This document shows positions 21,558 to 31,901 of a DNA stretch of 64,000 nt, piece after piece (the first letter of the stretch is position 1; each line of letters starts with the position of its first letter). The stretch is from Bacteroidales bacterium (GTDB lineage: Bacteria > Bacteroidota > Bacteroidia > Bacteroidales > JAADJA01). The stretch is from positions 1 to 64,000 of the forward strand of contig JAFGBL010000172.1 in assembly GCA_016933115.1 (NCBI GenBank). Direction: 5' to 3'. Under the pieces are notes generated by a model that searched no databases, was not told where the DNA came from, and was given only the letters and a program-made list of their open reading frames with translations. Both the position numbers and the translations under genes were made by a program.

Positions 21558-22790
21558 TTATTTGAAGAACAAATAAGCCATCAAAATAGCAGCGACAATT
21601 CCTGCGAAATCTGCGATCAGTCCGCAGGTTACTGCATATCTTGTATTTTTAATTCCAACCGATCCGAAATAAACTGCAATGATATAAAAGGTTGTATCGG
21701 TTGCTCCCTGTACCGTTGAAGCAACCCTTCCAACAAATGAATCAGCACCGAAGGTGTCCATCGCCTCCACCATCATACCCCGTGCACCACTACCACTCAA
21801 AGGTTTCATCAATGCAGTCGGCAAGGCTTCCACGAAAGCTGTATCTATTCCAATCGACTGGAATACCCACCTTACACCATCCGTAAACATTTCCATAGCC
21901 CCCGATGCCCTGAATGCACCTATAGCAACTAAAATAGCCACCAGGAACGGGATGATCTTAATTGCAATTTGAAAACCTTCTTTAGCTCCTTCAATAAATG
22001 TTTCGTAAATATTGATTTTTTTGCGGATGGCCAGGAGAATAAATGAAATAATAACCGAAAACAATATGAGTGAACTGGCAATTGATGAGATATTCGTAAT
22101 TTGTTCTTGTTCAAGTGTAGAAAAATAATAGATAACTCCAACTATCAGAACTGTCAATCCTCCCAGGTAGGCTAGGACAACTTTATTCAGCAGGTTAATT
22201 TTCTGATAAACTGCAACTGCCAATAGGCCGGCAATTGTTGAAAAATACGTCGCGAGCAGGATGGGGATAAAAATATCAGCAGGGTTGGCTGCTCCCAGCT
22301 GTGCACGGTAAACCATGATACTGATAGGTAAAATAGTGAGGCCGGAAGTATTTAAAACAAGGAACATGATCATGGCATTTGAAGCTGTATCCTTTGCCAT
22401 GTTTGTTTTTTGCATTTCCTCCATGGCTTTCAAACCCATTGGGGTAGCTGCATTATCCAATCCCAACATATTTGCGGAGATATTCAGCATCATTGGGCCA
22501 TAAGCAGGATGGTCATTTGGTAAATCAGGGAACAACCTGTTAAAGAATGGGCCGACAGCCCTGGCAAAAATATTGACAACACCTCCTTTTTCTCCAATTC
22601 GCATCAGCCCAAGCCACAGGGTAAGCACTCCTGTCAATCCCAATGAAATGGTAAACCCTGCATCAGCAGAATCAAATACACTGTTTATCATAGCTGGGAA
22701 AACTTCAATATCTCCAAAAAACACCAACCTGGCCAATCCAATAACAAAGGCGATCAGAAAGAAAAAAATCCAGATATAATTTAAAGCCAT
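21558..22790 (-). CDS. SpmA/SpmB-like nucleoside recognition (Gate) domain membrane protein
   Basis: Two Gate-like halves: ...NMLGLDNAATPMGLKAMEEMQ... and ...GSGARGMMVEAMDTFGADSFVGRVASTVQGATDTTFYIIAVYFG... Confidence 0.88.
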   Translation of the reverse strand: MALNYIWIFFFLIAFVIGLARLVFFGDIEVFPAMINSVFDSADAGFTISLGLTGVLTLWLGLMRIGEKGGVVNIFARAVGPFFNRLFPDLPNDHPAYGPMMLNISANMLGLDNAATPMGLKAMEEMQKTNMAKDTASNAMIMFLVLNTSGLTILPISIMVYRAQLGAANPADIFIPILLATYFSTIAGLLAVAVYQKINLLNKVVLAYLGGLTVLIVGVIYYFSTLEQEQITNISSIASSLILFSVIISFILLAIRKKINIYETFIEGAKEGFQIAIKIIPFLVAILVAIGAFRASGAMEMFTDGVRWVFQSIGIDTAFVEALPTALMKPLSGSGARGMMVEAMDTFGADSFVGRVASTVQGATDTTFYIIAVYFGSVGIKNTRYAVTCGLIADFAGIVAAILMAYLFFK

Positions 22791-23045
22791 ATTAATTTAT
22801 CAACAGCAATGCCCGAAATTAATTTATTTATCTACACATTTAAAGCTTCAATCAAATTCTTTACTAAGAATTACCTGTTAATAATGAATCCTTTATCAAA
22901 TTTTGTCAATGTTAACGATTATATGAAAGGAGGATGTAAAAAAAATTGTTATTTTTACGGCTTCTTAATAATGTGTTATTTTGAGTGTCTTTCATAGATA
23001 TATCTTTATTTTCAACACACATCGAAAAGTTTAATCATACCATTT

Positions 23046-24554
23046 ATGATAAAAAAAATACTTGTAGCCAACAGGGGTGAGATTGCTGTAAGGGTAATGA
23101 GGACATGCCGGGAAATGGGCATTCATTCGGTTGCCGTTTTTTCGGATGCCGATCGCAATGCCATGCATGTAAGATATGCCGATGAAGCCTATCACATCGG
23201 GCCTTCCCCTTCCAGTGAAAGCTATCTGGATATCGACAAAATAATTGCTGCAGCTAAAAAATCAAAAGCCGATGCCATCCATCCGGGGTATGGTTTCTTG
23301 TCGGAAAATGCTGAATTCTCCAAAAGATGCAGTAAAGAAGGCATAAAGTTTATTGGGCCATCAGCCGATTCAATTGCTGCGATGGGGGATAAAATTACCG
23401 CCCGAAGAGCCATTACCAGGGCCGGAGTACCAATTGTTCCGGGAACAACAGATCCCCTCACTTCTGATGAAGATGCATTAAAAGTGATTAAAGGCATTGG
23501 CCTTCCTGTGATGATAAAAGCATCAGCAGGTGGGGGTGGAAAAGGTATGCGGCTGGTAAGCAATGAAAAGGATATCATTCCTTCACTCAGGGCAGCCAAA
23601 TCGGAAGCCAGGGCTTCATTTGGTAATGACGCTGTTTATGTTGAAAAATACATTTCATCACCGCACCACATCGAATTTCAAATTCTGGCCGATCAATACG
23701 GGAACGTAATTCACTTGTTTGAGCGGGAATGTTCAGTTCAGCGAAGACATCAAAAAGTGATTGAAGAAACACCGAGTCCGCTCCTTACATCGGAAATCAG
23801 GGAAGAAATGGGTAGCCACGCCGTAGCTGTTGCCAAGGCTGCAAGTTACGAGGGAGCAGGCACCATTGAATTCATCGTGGATGAGAACCTGAATTATTTT
23901 TTTCTCGAAATGAATACGAGGCTTCAGGTAGAGCATCCCATTACAGAAAGGGTCGTAGGTATAGATCTTGTGAGGGAACAAATCAATATTGCAAATGGAT
24001 TTGAACTGACATATAAACAGAACGAAGTCACGCAAAATGGCCATGCCATTGAATGCCGTATTTACGCGGAAGACCCGGATAATAATTTTATTCCGAGTCC
24101 CGGAGTCATTCAGCATATTACTGAGCCCCTTGGTTTTGGCGTCAGGCATGATGGATATGTTTATGAAGGGTATGAAATACCAATGTATTATGACCCGCTT
24201 ATTTCCAAGTTGATCATTTGGGGAAAAACCAGGGACGAAGCCATTGCCAGGATGAAAAGAGCCCTGTTCGCATATAAAATAACCGGTGTTAAAACATCCA
24301 TAAAATTCCTTGAGCGAATCATGAATACACCGGATTTTGTAAACGGGAATTATAACACTCATTTCATTGAAAAAAACTGGAAGTTTTTGCAGGATGAAGA
24401 TAAATGCACCGGAGATTGTAAAGCAATGGCCATCATAGCCGCATTTATTGACTATCAAAACAGGATTAAGGAAGTGAAGGGTAAAATGAACACTAAATCA
24501 TCAGGCTCCAACTGGAAATCTTGTAATCGTAAGAAAAGCATGTTAAGATTATAA
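23046..24554 (+). CDS. accC: Biotin carboxylase subunit (acetyl-/propionyl-CoA carboxylase)
   Basis: KKILVANRGEIAVRVMRTCREMG, KASAGGGGKGMR, EMNTRLQVEHPITE. Confidence 0.96.
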   Translation: MIKKILVANRGEIAVRVMRTCREMGIHSVAVFSDADRNAMHVRYADEAYHIGPSPSSESYLDIDKIIAAAKKSKADAIHPGYGFLSENAEFSKRCSKEGIKFIGPSADSIAAMGDKITARRAITRAGVPIVPGTTDPLTSDEDALKVIKGIGLPVMIKASAGGGGKGMRLVSNEKDIIPSLRAAKSEARASFGNDAVYVEKYISSPHHIEFQILADQYGNVIHLFERECSVQRRHQKVIEETPSPLLTSEIREEMGSHAVAVAKAASYEGAGTIEFIVDENLNYFFLEMNTRLQVEHPITERVVGIDLVREQINIANGFELTYKQNEVTQNGHAIECRIYAEDPDNNFIPSPGVIQHITEPLGFGVRHDGYVYEGYEIPMYYDPLISKLIIWGKTRDEAIARMKRALFAYKITGVKTSIKFLERIMNTPDFVNGNYNTHFIEKNWKFLQDEDKCTGDCKAMAIIAAFIDYQNRIKEVKGKMNTKSSGSNWKSCNRKKSMLRL

Positions 24555-24565
24555 TAAAAAGTATT

Positions 24566-25072
24566 ATGGCTTTAGAAATTAATATAGACGGAAAATCCGT
24601 CAGCGTTGAATTGATCGGACAGGTTGGCAACCGACATCAGATTTCCATCAATGGAAAGGTATATGATGTTGATCTGGTTCAGGTGGAGAAAGGTGTGTAC
24701 TCAATTTTATACAAGAACAAATCTTACAATGTTGAACTGACACAGGGAAAAATACCCAAAACCTATACCATCAATACCCTATATAATTCATACGACATCA
24801 GTATAATGGATGCCGAAGCCAAGTACCTGAAAGGCCGATCGCATGACCACCTGGATGATGGAACTACCATCTCCTCACCCATGCCCGGAAAAGTGGTAAG
24901 GGTACTTGTGAATGAAGGAGAAAAGGTGGTTGCCGGTGATACGGTGATTATTATTTCAGCCATGAAAATGGAAAGCGAATATAAAGTAAAAAAAGACCGG
25001 ACCATTAAAAAGATCCTGGTAAAAGAGGGAGATACCATTGATGGAAGCCAGCCATTGATAATCACCGAGTAA
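24566..25072 (+). CDS. Biotin carboxyl carrier protein
   Basis: SAMKMESEYK biotinylation motif in a C-terminal biotinyl domain (SSPMPGKVVRVLVNEGE). Confidence 0.93.
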   Translation: MALEINIDGKSVSVELIGQVGNRHQISINGKVYDVDLVQVEKGVYSILYKNKSYNVELTQGKIPKTYTINTLYNSYDISIMDAEAKYLKGRSHDHLDDGTTISSPMPGKVVRVLVNEGEKVVAGDTVIIISAMKMESEYKVKKDRTIKKILVKEGDTIDGSQPLIITE

Positions 25073-25111
25073 TTATTATTACATTCACGGAAAATATAAA
25101 GGAAAAATATT

Positions 25112-26647
25112 ATGGGGTTAGACGAAAAATACAATCAGTTTGAAGAAAGAAGCAAATTAGCTGAATTAGGTGGAGGAAAAGAACGAATTGACAAACAACA
25201 TAATGCGGGTAGAAAAACTGCTCGGGAACGGATCAATGACTTGCTCGATCCGGATACTTTTGTTGAAACAGATAAATTTGTAACTCACAGGGCTACTGAT
25301 TTCGGAATCGACAAAAACAGAATTCTGGGCGATGGAGTTGTTGCCGGCCATGGGAAAATAGACGGACGCCTGGTATTTGTTTTCGCACAGGATTTTACTG
25401 TTTTCGGCGGTACTTTAAGCCGGGCGAATGCAGATAAGATCACCAAGATCATGGATCTGGCCTTAAAAATGGGCGCTCCTGTTATCGGCCTTAATGATTC
25501 CGGAGGGGCTCGTATACAGGAAGGTGTGGAAAGCCTGGCCGGTTATGCCGATATTTTTTATCGAAATACAATCGCCTCTGGAGTTATACCACAGATTTCT
25601 GCTGTGTTGGGCCCTTGCGCCGGTGGTGCGGTTTATTCACCTGCCATTACCGATTTTATCATGATGGTAAAAGATACCAGCTACATGTTTGTAACCGGAC
25701 CTGATGTCATTAAAACAGTAACCCATGAGGAGGTTACCAAAGAAGACCTCGGTGGTGCCATGACCCATAACTCCAAAAGTGGCGTAGCTCATTTCATTGC
25801 TGAAAATGATGAGAATGCTATGATGATGATACGGGAACTGATCAGTTTCATCCCCTCCAATAATCTGGAGGACCCACCGATAAAGCCCTGTACTGATGAT
25901 ATCTACAGGGAGGATGAAAGACTTCAGACAATTGTACCTGATGATCCGAATAAACCTTATGACATGAAAGAAATTATCACCACAGTAGTGGATGAGCATA
26001 ATTTCTTTGAAGTGATGCCTTACTATGCTCAAAATATCATTGTCGGATTTGCCAGGTTTGGTGGAAGACCGGTTGGTATTGTAGCAAACCAGCCTGGCAA
26101 TCTTGCAGGTGTTCTTGACATTAGTTCTTCGGTAAAAGGAGCTCGTTTTGTCAGATTTTGCGATGCATTCAACATCCCATTGGTAACTTTTGTTGATGTT
26201 CCCGGATTTCTTCCCGGTACGGCCCAGGAATTCGGAGGAATTATAAAGCATGGGGCAAAATTGTTATTTGCTTTTGCCGAAGCTACTGTCCCAAAAATCA
26301 CGCTCATTACTCGCAAAGCCTATGGCGGAGCTTATGACGTGATGTCGAGCAAACACATCGGCGCCGATGTTAACTTCGCATACCCAACTGCAGAGATTGC
26401 CGTTATGGGACCTGAAGGTGCAGTTAACATCATTTTTAGGGATAAACTAAGTGATGAAGATAAAAAGCAGGCTGTTGAAGAATATAAGAAAACTTTCGCC
26501 AGTCCCTATAAAGCTGCAGCTTTAGGTTATATAGACGAAATTATATATCCCAAACAGACGCGTTTTAAAATAATTCAGGCACTTGAAATGACACAGAACA
26601 AGGCGAAATCACATCCGCCCAAGAAACATGGAAATATACCATTGTAA
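25112..26647 (+). CDS. Acyl-CoA carboxylase carboxyltransferase beta subunit (propionyl-/methylmalonyl-CoA type)
   Basis: [51 protein letters not shown] motifs. Confidence 0.95.
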   Translation: MGLDEKYNQFEERSKLAELGGGKERIDKQHNAGRKTARERINDLLDPDTFVETDKFVTHRATDFGIDKNRILGDGVVAGHGKIDGRLVFVFAQDFTVFGGTLSRANADKITKIMDLALKMGAPVIGLNDSGGARIQEGVESLAGYADIFYRNTIASGVIPQISAVLGPCAGGAVYSPAITDFIMMVKDTSYMFVTGPDVIKTVTHEEVTKEDLGGAMTHNSKSGVAHFIAENDENAMMMIRELISFIPSNNLEDPPIKPCTDDIYREDERLQTIVPDDPNKPYDMKEIITTVVDEHNFFEVMPYYAQNIIVGFARFGGRPVGIVANQPGNLAGVLDISSSVKGARFVRFCDAFNIPLVTFVDVPGFLPGTAQEFGGIIKHGAKLLFAFAEATVPKITLITRKAYGGAYDVMSSKHIGADVNFAYPTAEIAVMGPEGAVNIIFRDKLSDEDKKQAVEEYKKTFASPYKAAALGYIDEIIYPKQTRFKIIQALEMTQNKAKSHPPKKHGNIPL

Positions 26648-27040
26648 TTAAGCTTTGGGAGCTTTTTCGTTTTCGGTAAGTTGTTTGCTTAGGATTTCCT
26701 TTTCCTGTTTAACCTGTTCAATGGCATTGTTGAGGGTTGTATTGATACGCTCTACCAATTGAGGAACTTCATCCAGGTTAATGTTGTCCCTGGTATTATT
26801 CTCAAGCCTGCGAATATCTTGTTTTATCTCATTGATACAAAAAATATCAACAGAAGATTTAAGTTTATGGGCAAGCTTACTTACTCCATCCATATCGTTC
26901 TTCTCATAACAAATATTCAGTTCGGAAAGGCTTTCCGGAGTGGCTTGCAGAAAGATTTTTATCATTTGAAAAATGGCACTTCTATCGCCCCCGAGCATTT
27001 CATCAAGATTGGTAAGGTCAAACAATTTTTTAGCTTCCAT
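26648..27040 (-). CDS. Hpt domain-containing protein
   Basis: Histidine phosphotransfer motif LAHKLKSSVDIF in a 130-aa helical ORF. Confidence 0.85.
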   Translation of the reverse strand: MEAKKLFDLTNLDEMLGGDRSAIFQMIKIFLQATPESLSELNICYEKNDMDGVSKLAHKLKSSVDIFCINEIKQDIRRLENNTRDNINLDEVPQLVERINTTLNNAIEQVKQEKEILSKQLTENEKAPKA

Positions 27041-27270
27041 TGATTGTAAGGTATTTTTATTTGAATTAAAATTTGTTTATAATAATTTGATATTTAGGTT
27101 TAGCAACTATTATACCACACATTCAAACACTTGTATTTAAAGCTTTTATAATAATTTTACAACTTCAATTATTTCCCCTTTTGATAATTCAATTTAAAAA
27201 ATGGAAATTAATATAAATTGTCGATGATTATCAATTGATCTTATTAATATTCCAACAAAAACTGCCAAAA

Positions 27271-28614
27271 TCAGATTTCGTTGTTTTTAAGCATTCTATA
27301 GATCGTCGACTTCCCGATATCCAGTTTCTTGGCTACGACCATTACATTGTTATTATATTTTTGAAGATAGTACTTTACAATCTTGTTGACATACCCTTGT
27401 AAGGTATCTTCTTCCAAAAGAAAATCACTTTTTGCATTTGTTGAATTGAAAGTTACGTGCTCGTCCTCAATGACGGCAGTGTTGGTCATAACACAGGCAA
27501 GTTCCATAACTGCTTTCAACTCCCTTACATTACCCGGAAATGGATACTTCATTAGTTTTTCCTGGGCTTTTGCCGAAATATCCAGCTTATTCATTTTATT
27601 TTCCCTGCAGAAATCATCTACAAAAAATTTGGCCAAAATCAGAATATCATTTCCCCGGTAACGAAGTGGCGGAATTTCGATAGGTAATCCCAACAACCTG
27701 TAATAAAGATCTTCACGAAAATTGCCCTTTTGAACCTCCTTAGCTAAATTCCGGTTGGTAGCAACAATTACACGTGCATCAAATTTAACCGGCTTGTTAC
27801 CGCCCACACGGTACAACTCCTTTTCCTGGATCACGCGCAATAACTTGGCTTGCATATTCAGATCCATTTCACCAATCTCATCCAAAAAAATGGTTCCTTT
27901 GTTGGCCACCTCAAATTTTCCTATTTTCCGGGCGTTTGCACCCGTGAATGATCCTTTTTCATGGCCAAACATTTCACTCTCGATCAATTCACTTGGAATC
28001 GCCGTAACATTAATTGGAACAAACGTATGTCTTGACCTTGGGGAATTATAGTGAATGGCTTTAGCGACCAGTTCTTTTCCTGTTCCGGTTTCACCGTAGA
28101 GAGAGACTGTTATATTTGTTTTAGTTGCTTTTTCAATTAGTCCGAATATTTGCTTGATAGCAGGACTATTCCCCTTTATGATCTTCTTAAATTCATATTT
28201 TTTCCCGATTTCTTCCTTCAGGACGTTGATCTCTTCCTTTAATTCCAGGCGTTCCTTGATGTTTTTCAAGGTGTTCCATAACCGTTCCTTGGTATCTTCA
28301 TCCTTTACAAAATAGTCATAGGCTCCTTCCTTTAACAATTTAACGGCAGTTGCTACATCTTCCTGACCCGAAACAATAACGATGGGTATTTCATTGCTGA
28401 ATTCCCTAACCCTTCTAATCACCTCAAAGCCCGACATATCCGGGAGAGAATAATCCAAAGATATGAGTGAAGGATTCAAATATAGATTTTTAAGGCATTC
28501 CGTCCCTGTCTCAAATTTAAAAACTTCATTGTCAGGATTTAACGACAAATGGTACTTGAGCATCTCACCATACAACGGATCATCCTCCACAACGAATATC
28601 TTGAACGAACTCAT
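27271..28614 (-). CDS. Sigma-54-dependent response regulator (NtrC family: receiver-AAA+-HTH)
   Basis: Receiver D in SLDYSLPD; GETGTGKELVAKAIH; ESEMFGHEKGSFTGA; Fis-like HTH VAKKLDIGKSTIYRMLK. Confidence 0.95.
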   Translation of the reverse strand: MSSFKIFVVEDDPLYGEMLKYHLSLNPDNEVFKFETGTECLKNLYLNPSLISLDYSLPDMSGFEVIRRVREFSNEIPIVIVSGQEDVATAVKLLKEGAYDYFVKDEDTKERLWNTLKNIKERLELKEEINVLKEEIGKKYEFKKIIKGNSPAIKQIFGLIEKATKTNITVSLYGETGTGKELVAKAIHYNSPRSRHTFVPINVTAIPSELIESEMFGHEKGSFTGANARKIGKFEVANKGTIFLDEIGEMDLNMQAKLLRVIQEKELYRVGGNKPVKFDARVIVATNRNLAKEVQKGNFREDLYYRLLGLPIEIPPLRYRGNDILILAKFFVDDFCRENKMNKLDISAKAQEKLMKYPFPGNVRELKAVMELACVMTNTAVIEDEHVTFNSTNAKSDFLLEEDTLQGYVNKIVKYYLQKYNNNVMVVAKKLDIGKSTIYRMLKNNEI

Positions 28615-28940
28615 ACAAGCAACGGTTTAAATTTTCGAATTTACTACAATTTTTTCAGAGTTTCCCAAAATGAGAATGTTTTTTCAATTAATCCTATTTC
28701 CATGTTTTGAACTCATTGTGAAAACTCATATTAATCTTATTGATTTGTTTTTCTGATTATTATAAATTATTAAATGCTTCCACATTCCAAATCCTGGGAT
28801 ATTACGAATATTAATAACTAATTGTTTCATAAATGATTTATTAAAGCCATGGTAAATGATTCCCAAAATGAAAATCTTTCCAAATTAATTTTCACTTTCA
28901 AGTATTACTTTGATTTATTTCCTTTTCAATCTCATTAAAG

Positions 28941-28966
28941 TTGCTGATTTTTAATTCGTAATTTTG
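28941..28966 (+). promoter_or_regulatory. Possible Bacteroidota promoter for the PHP-like/glycosyltransferase operon
   Basis: TTG at 28941-28943 and TAATTTTG at 28959-28966; falls upstream of the ATG at 28997. Confidence 0.4.
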
Positions 28967-28996
28967 CAAATTCAAAATTTTCCAGATTCAGATAAA

Positions 28997-30214
28997 ATGG
29001 TCAAAATAATTCTGAAGTTGCTAAAGTCGGTTGCTAATCTTCTTTTGGGTACAATGGCCTTATTGATCCTGATATTTACCATCAAATACATTACATGCCC
29101 GGTTTTTACCTTTGAGAAGGCGCAACCTTTTTCAGGGAATAAAATTTACAATCCTTATGATGGAATTAAAAGCACCAATTGGCAAAAGGCTAATTTCCAG
29201 GTACAATCCTATGCCTGGTCAGGAATTACTTCTGGTAGGGGAAATACGAACCAGGAGATTTACGATGTATATAAAAGACTGGGATATGATGTAATAGCCA
29301 CCTCAGATTACCAAAAAATAAACCGGTTCAGAGAAGGTGACCCTTCTTATATTCCGGTATATGAACATGGTTATGGGATCAGGAAAAATCACCAGGTTCT
29401 GATCGGGGCAAAAAAAGTAATGTGGAAGGATTATCCTATATTTCAAACGATCCACAACAAACAAAACATACTCAACAATCTCAGGGAACAAAATGAGTTG
29501 GTTTATATCGCACATCCCAAACTGCGTGAAGGTTACCAACCTGAAGACATGGAACTGTTGTCAAATTATGATGGAATCGAGGTCCTGAATAATTACCGAA
29601 CTTCACTTGAGCACTGGGATGCTGCCTTATCTTCAGGGAAATATGTTACCATCCTTGGTAACGATGACGCGCATGATATTTCCAATCCCGACGAAATCGG
29701 CCATCACTGTACCTTCATCAATGCCCCAACCAATCGCCGTGAAGATGTTATTTCTGCCTTGAAAGCCGGAAGGTCGTTCGGTGCAAAGATTTACAGGCCC
29801 AATGGTGAATCGTTTGCTGATAAAATAGACCGTATCCGGATTTTACCCATAATCCAAAGTGTTGAAGTTAAAAACGATACTTTATTTATTGAATGTGATT
29901 CCGTAGCAACAGCGTTCAGGTTCTTAGGTCAAAATGGTAGGATATTGAAAACATCCGGACCATCTGCCTCAGCATCTTACCACATACAAGCAGAAGATCA
30001 CTATGTCAGGGCCGAAATCGAATTTCCGGGAAAATCCATTTTTTACCTGAATCCAATTGCACGATATGACAATAAATTCCCACATAACAATAACATCCCG
30101 GTGATCGACACCTTTAAAACATCTATCCTTCGCATTATCGGATTTGCTTCCCTGGTATTTATTTTCCTGAATATTCTTTTCCTTCGAAAAAGGATAAAAT
30201 CAGACAAGAAATGA
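28997..30214 (+). CDS. Membrane-anchored PHP-domain-like protein
   Basis: N- and C-terminal TM segments; PHP-like RLGYDVIATSDYQKIN, VYIAHP, GNDDAHD. ORF opens with TTG at 28964; ATG 28997 (MVKIILK) preferred. Confidence 0.7.
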   Translation: MVKIILKLLKSVANLLLGTMALLILIFTIKYITCPVFTFEKAQPFSGNKIYNPYDGIKSTNWQKANFQVQSYAWSGITSGRGNTNQEIYDVYKRLGYDVIATSDYQKINRFREGDPSYIPVYEHGYGIRKNHQVLIGAKKVMWKDYPIFQTIHNKQNILNNLREQNELVYIAHPKLREGYQPEDMELLSNYDGIEVLNNYRTSLEHWDAALSSGKYVTILGNDDAHDISNPDEIGHHCTFINAPTNRREDVISALKAGRSFGAKIYRPNGESFADKIDRIRILPIIQSVEVKNDTLFIECDSVATAFRFLGQNGRILKTSGPSASASYHIQAEDHYVRAEIEFPGKSIFYLNPIARYDNKFPHNNNIPVIDTFKTSILRIIGFASLVFIFLNILFLRKRIKSDKK

Positions 30215-31773
30215 TTTCGGAACATTACAAGAAGAAGATATTCATTTTGATATCCGTTTCGGTTATTGTAAGAATTTTCCTTGCAAATTTTACCGAACTT
30301 GGAAATGACGAAGTATATTACTGGACCTATGCGCTTTATCCTGACCTGAGCCATTTTGATCATCCACCTATGGTTGGGTTTATGATCCAATTATTTTCGT
30401 TTAACCTGTTTTTCGAAAGCGAACTCTGGATCAGGTTGAGTTCCATCGTTTTGGGTTCGGTCAATATCTGGCTGATTTATCTGATCGGATCCAGAATTAA
30501 TGGAAACAGGACCGGGTTTTATTCGGCTGTTCTTTATGTTTCTTCGCTATATGGATCGGTCATTACCGGAATTTTCATTTTGCCCGATACGCCGCAAATG
30601 TTTTTTTGGGTGCTCAGCCTCTTCTATATTATTCAAATGGTCGAACCAAATAACCAAATAAAACAGTCAAATTTCCTGTTCATAGCTTTTGGGATTACCG
30701 CTGGCCTCGCCCTCCTATCGAAATACACTTCTATATTCCTATGGATTGGCGTCTTCATCTATGTGTTAATCTACAACCGGCAGAAACTGAAAACAGGCAT
30801 CCTTTATTTATCGGTCATGATATCGATATTAATCTTTCTACCTGTTATTTTGTGGAATTTTCAGAACGACTTCATCAGCTTTACCTTTCAGGGTGGCCGT
30901 GTTGCTATTTCTGATAAGAGTTTTTTCAGACCCGATTATTTTTTACTGGAAATCCTGGGTGAGTTCTTTTATAACAATCCAATTAACGTTGTAATTGTCA
31001 TTTTATCACTTTTTTCAATTGCAAAAAGAAGAATTCCAATAAATCCCCAAATTAAGATTTTACTTTCCATTGGATTGCCGTTGATTATAACTTTTCTGGT
31101 TATTTCCCTTTTCAAAAGAACCTTACCCCACTGGACGGCTCCGGGATACACCACACTTTTAATTGTAGCGGCTTATTATCTTGATATCAGCTACCAGGAA
31201 ATAACGAAAAAAGGAATTCTTCCTTCAATATTAAAATACTCCCTGTTGCTATTGGGTTTTGTGGTCATCCTCAGTTTTCTCCAGATTAATTTTGGTTTGA
31301 TCAGATTTGAAAATCCCAACAAAGTATCTGCCCAATCGCTTGGAAAAATGGACATCTCGTTGGATATTTATGGTTGGAGGCAAATCGGAACAAAATTCAC
31401 TTCAATTCACCAGCGGGATCAACAAAATGGAACATTTAAATCCAATACAATTATCAGCCACCGGTGGTTCCCTGCTGCCAATCTCGACTATTATGCGGCC
31501 AAACCAAACCAAATGAATGTGCTGGCGATCGGGTACATCAGTGCTATTCATAAGTATTACTGGATCAACTGGCAAAGGGGTGGGTTCCACCTGGGTATGG
31601 ATGCCTATTGTATCACCACAAGCCACGATTATTCGGATCCTGTGGTGGATTTCTCACAATTTTTTACGACAGTAGAGCCCTCGGATACCATCCGCATTGA
31701 GAGAGGTGGCAAACATGTGATGAATGCCTTTGTTTACCGGCTTACAGATATGAAAAGGCTTCCAAAATGGTAA
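30211..31773 (+). CDS. Glycosyltransferase family 39 / ArnT-like membrane protein
   Basis: NDEVYYWTYALYPDLSHFDHPPMVGFMI motif with multiple TM segments; ATGA overlap with the upstream gene. Confidence 0.9.
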   Translation: MISEHYKKKIFILISVSVIVRIFLANFTELGNDEVYYWTYALYPDLSHFDHPPMVGFMIQLFSFNLFFESELWIRLSSIVLGSVNIWLIYLIGSRINGNRTGFYSAVLYVSSLYGSVITGIFILPDTPQMFFWVLSLFYIIQMVEPNNQIKQSNFLFIAFGITAGLALLSKYTSIFLWIGVFIYVLIYNRQKLKTGILYLSVMISILIFLPVILWNFQNDFISFTFQGGRVAISDKSFFRPDYFLLEILGEFFYNNPINVVIVILSLFSIAKRRIPINPQIKILLSIGLPLIITFLVISLFKRTLPHWTAPGYTTLLIVAAYYLDISYQEITKKGILPSILKYSLLLLGFVVILSFLQINFGLIRFENPNKVSAQSLGKMDISLDIYGWRQIGTKFTSIHQRDQQNGTFKSNTIISHRWFPAANLDYYAAKPNQMNVLAIGYISAIHKYYWINWQRGGFHLGMDAYCITTSHDYSDPVVDFSQFFTTVEPSDTIRIERGGKHVMNAFVYRLTDMKRLPKW

Positions 31774-31901
31774 TCCAACCAAAAATCTCCATTGTTAAAA
31801 TGGCGGTGATTACATATACTTCAACGGATACCAACTTTAGTCGATTTCCTCTTCAAGTCATTTAAAATGTTAATTGGGTGTTTTGAAATGTGAGGTAAAG
31901 C

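Noticed and set aside
23733-24458. 241-aa minus-strand ORF
   Set aside because: Antisense to accC, no domain signature
24480-24554. Possible frameshift at the accC C-terminus
   Set aside because: Lys/Ser/Arg-rich tail looked odd, but the core enzyme is complete and such tails vary in length; no evidence of a disrupted frame
25637-26251. 204-aa minus-strand ORF
   Set aside because: Antisense to the carboxyltransferase gene, no domain signature
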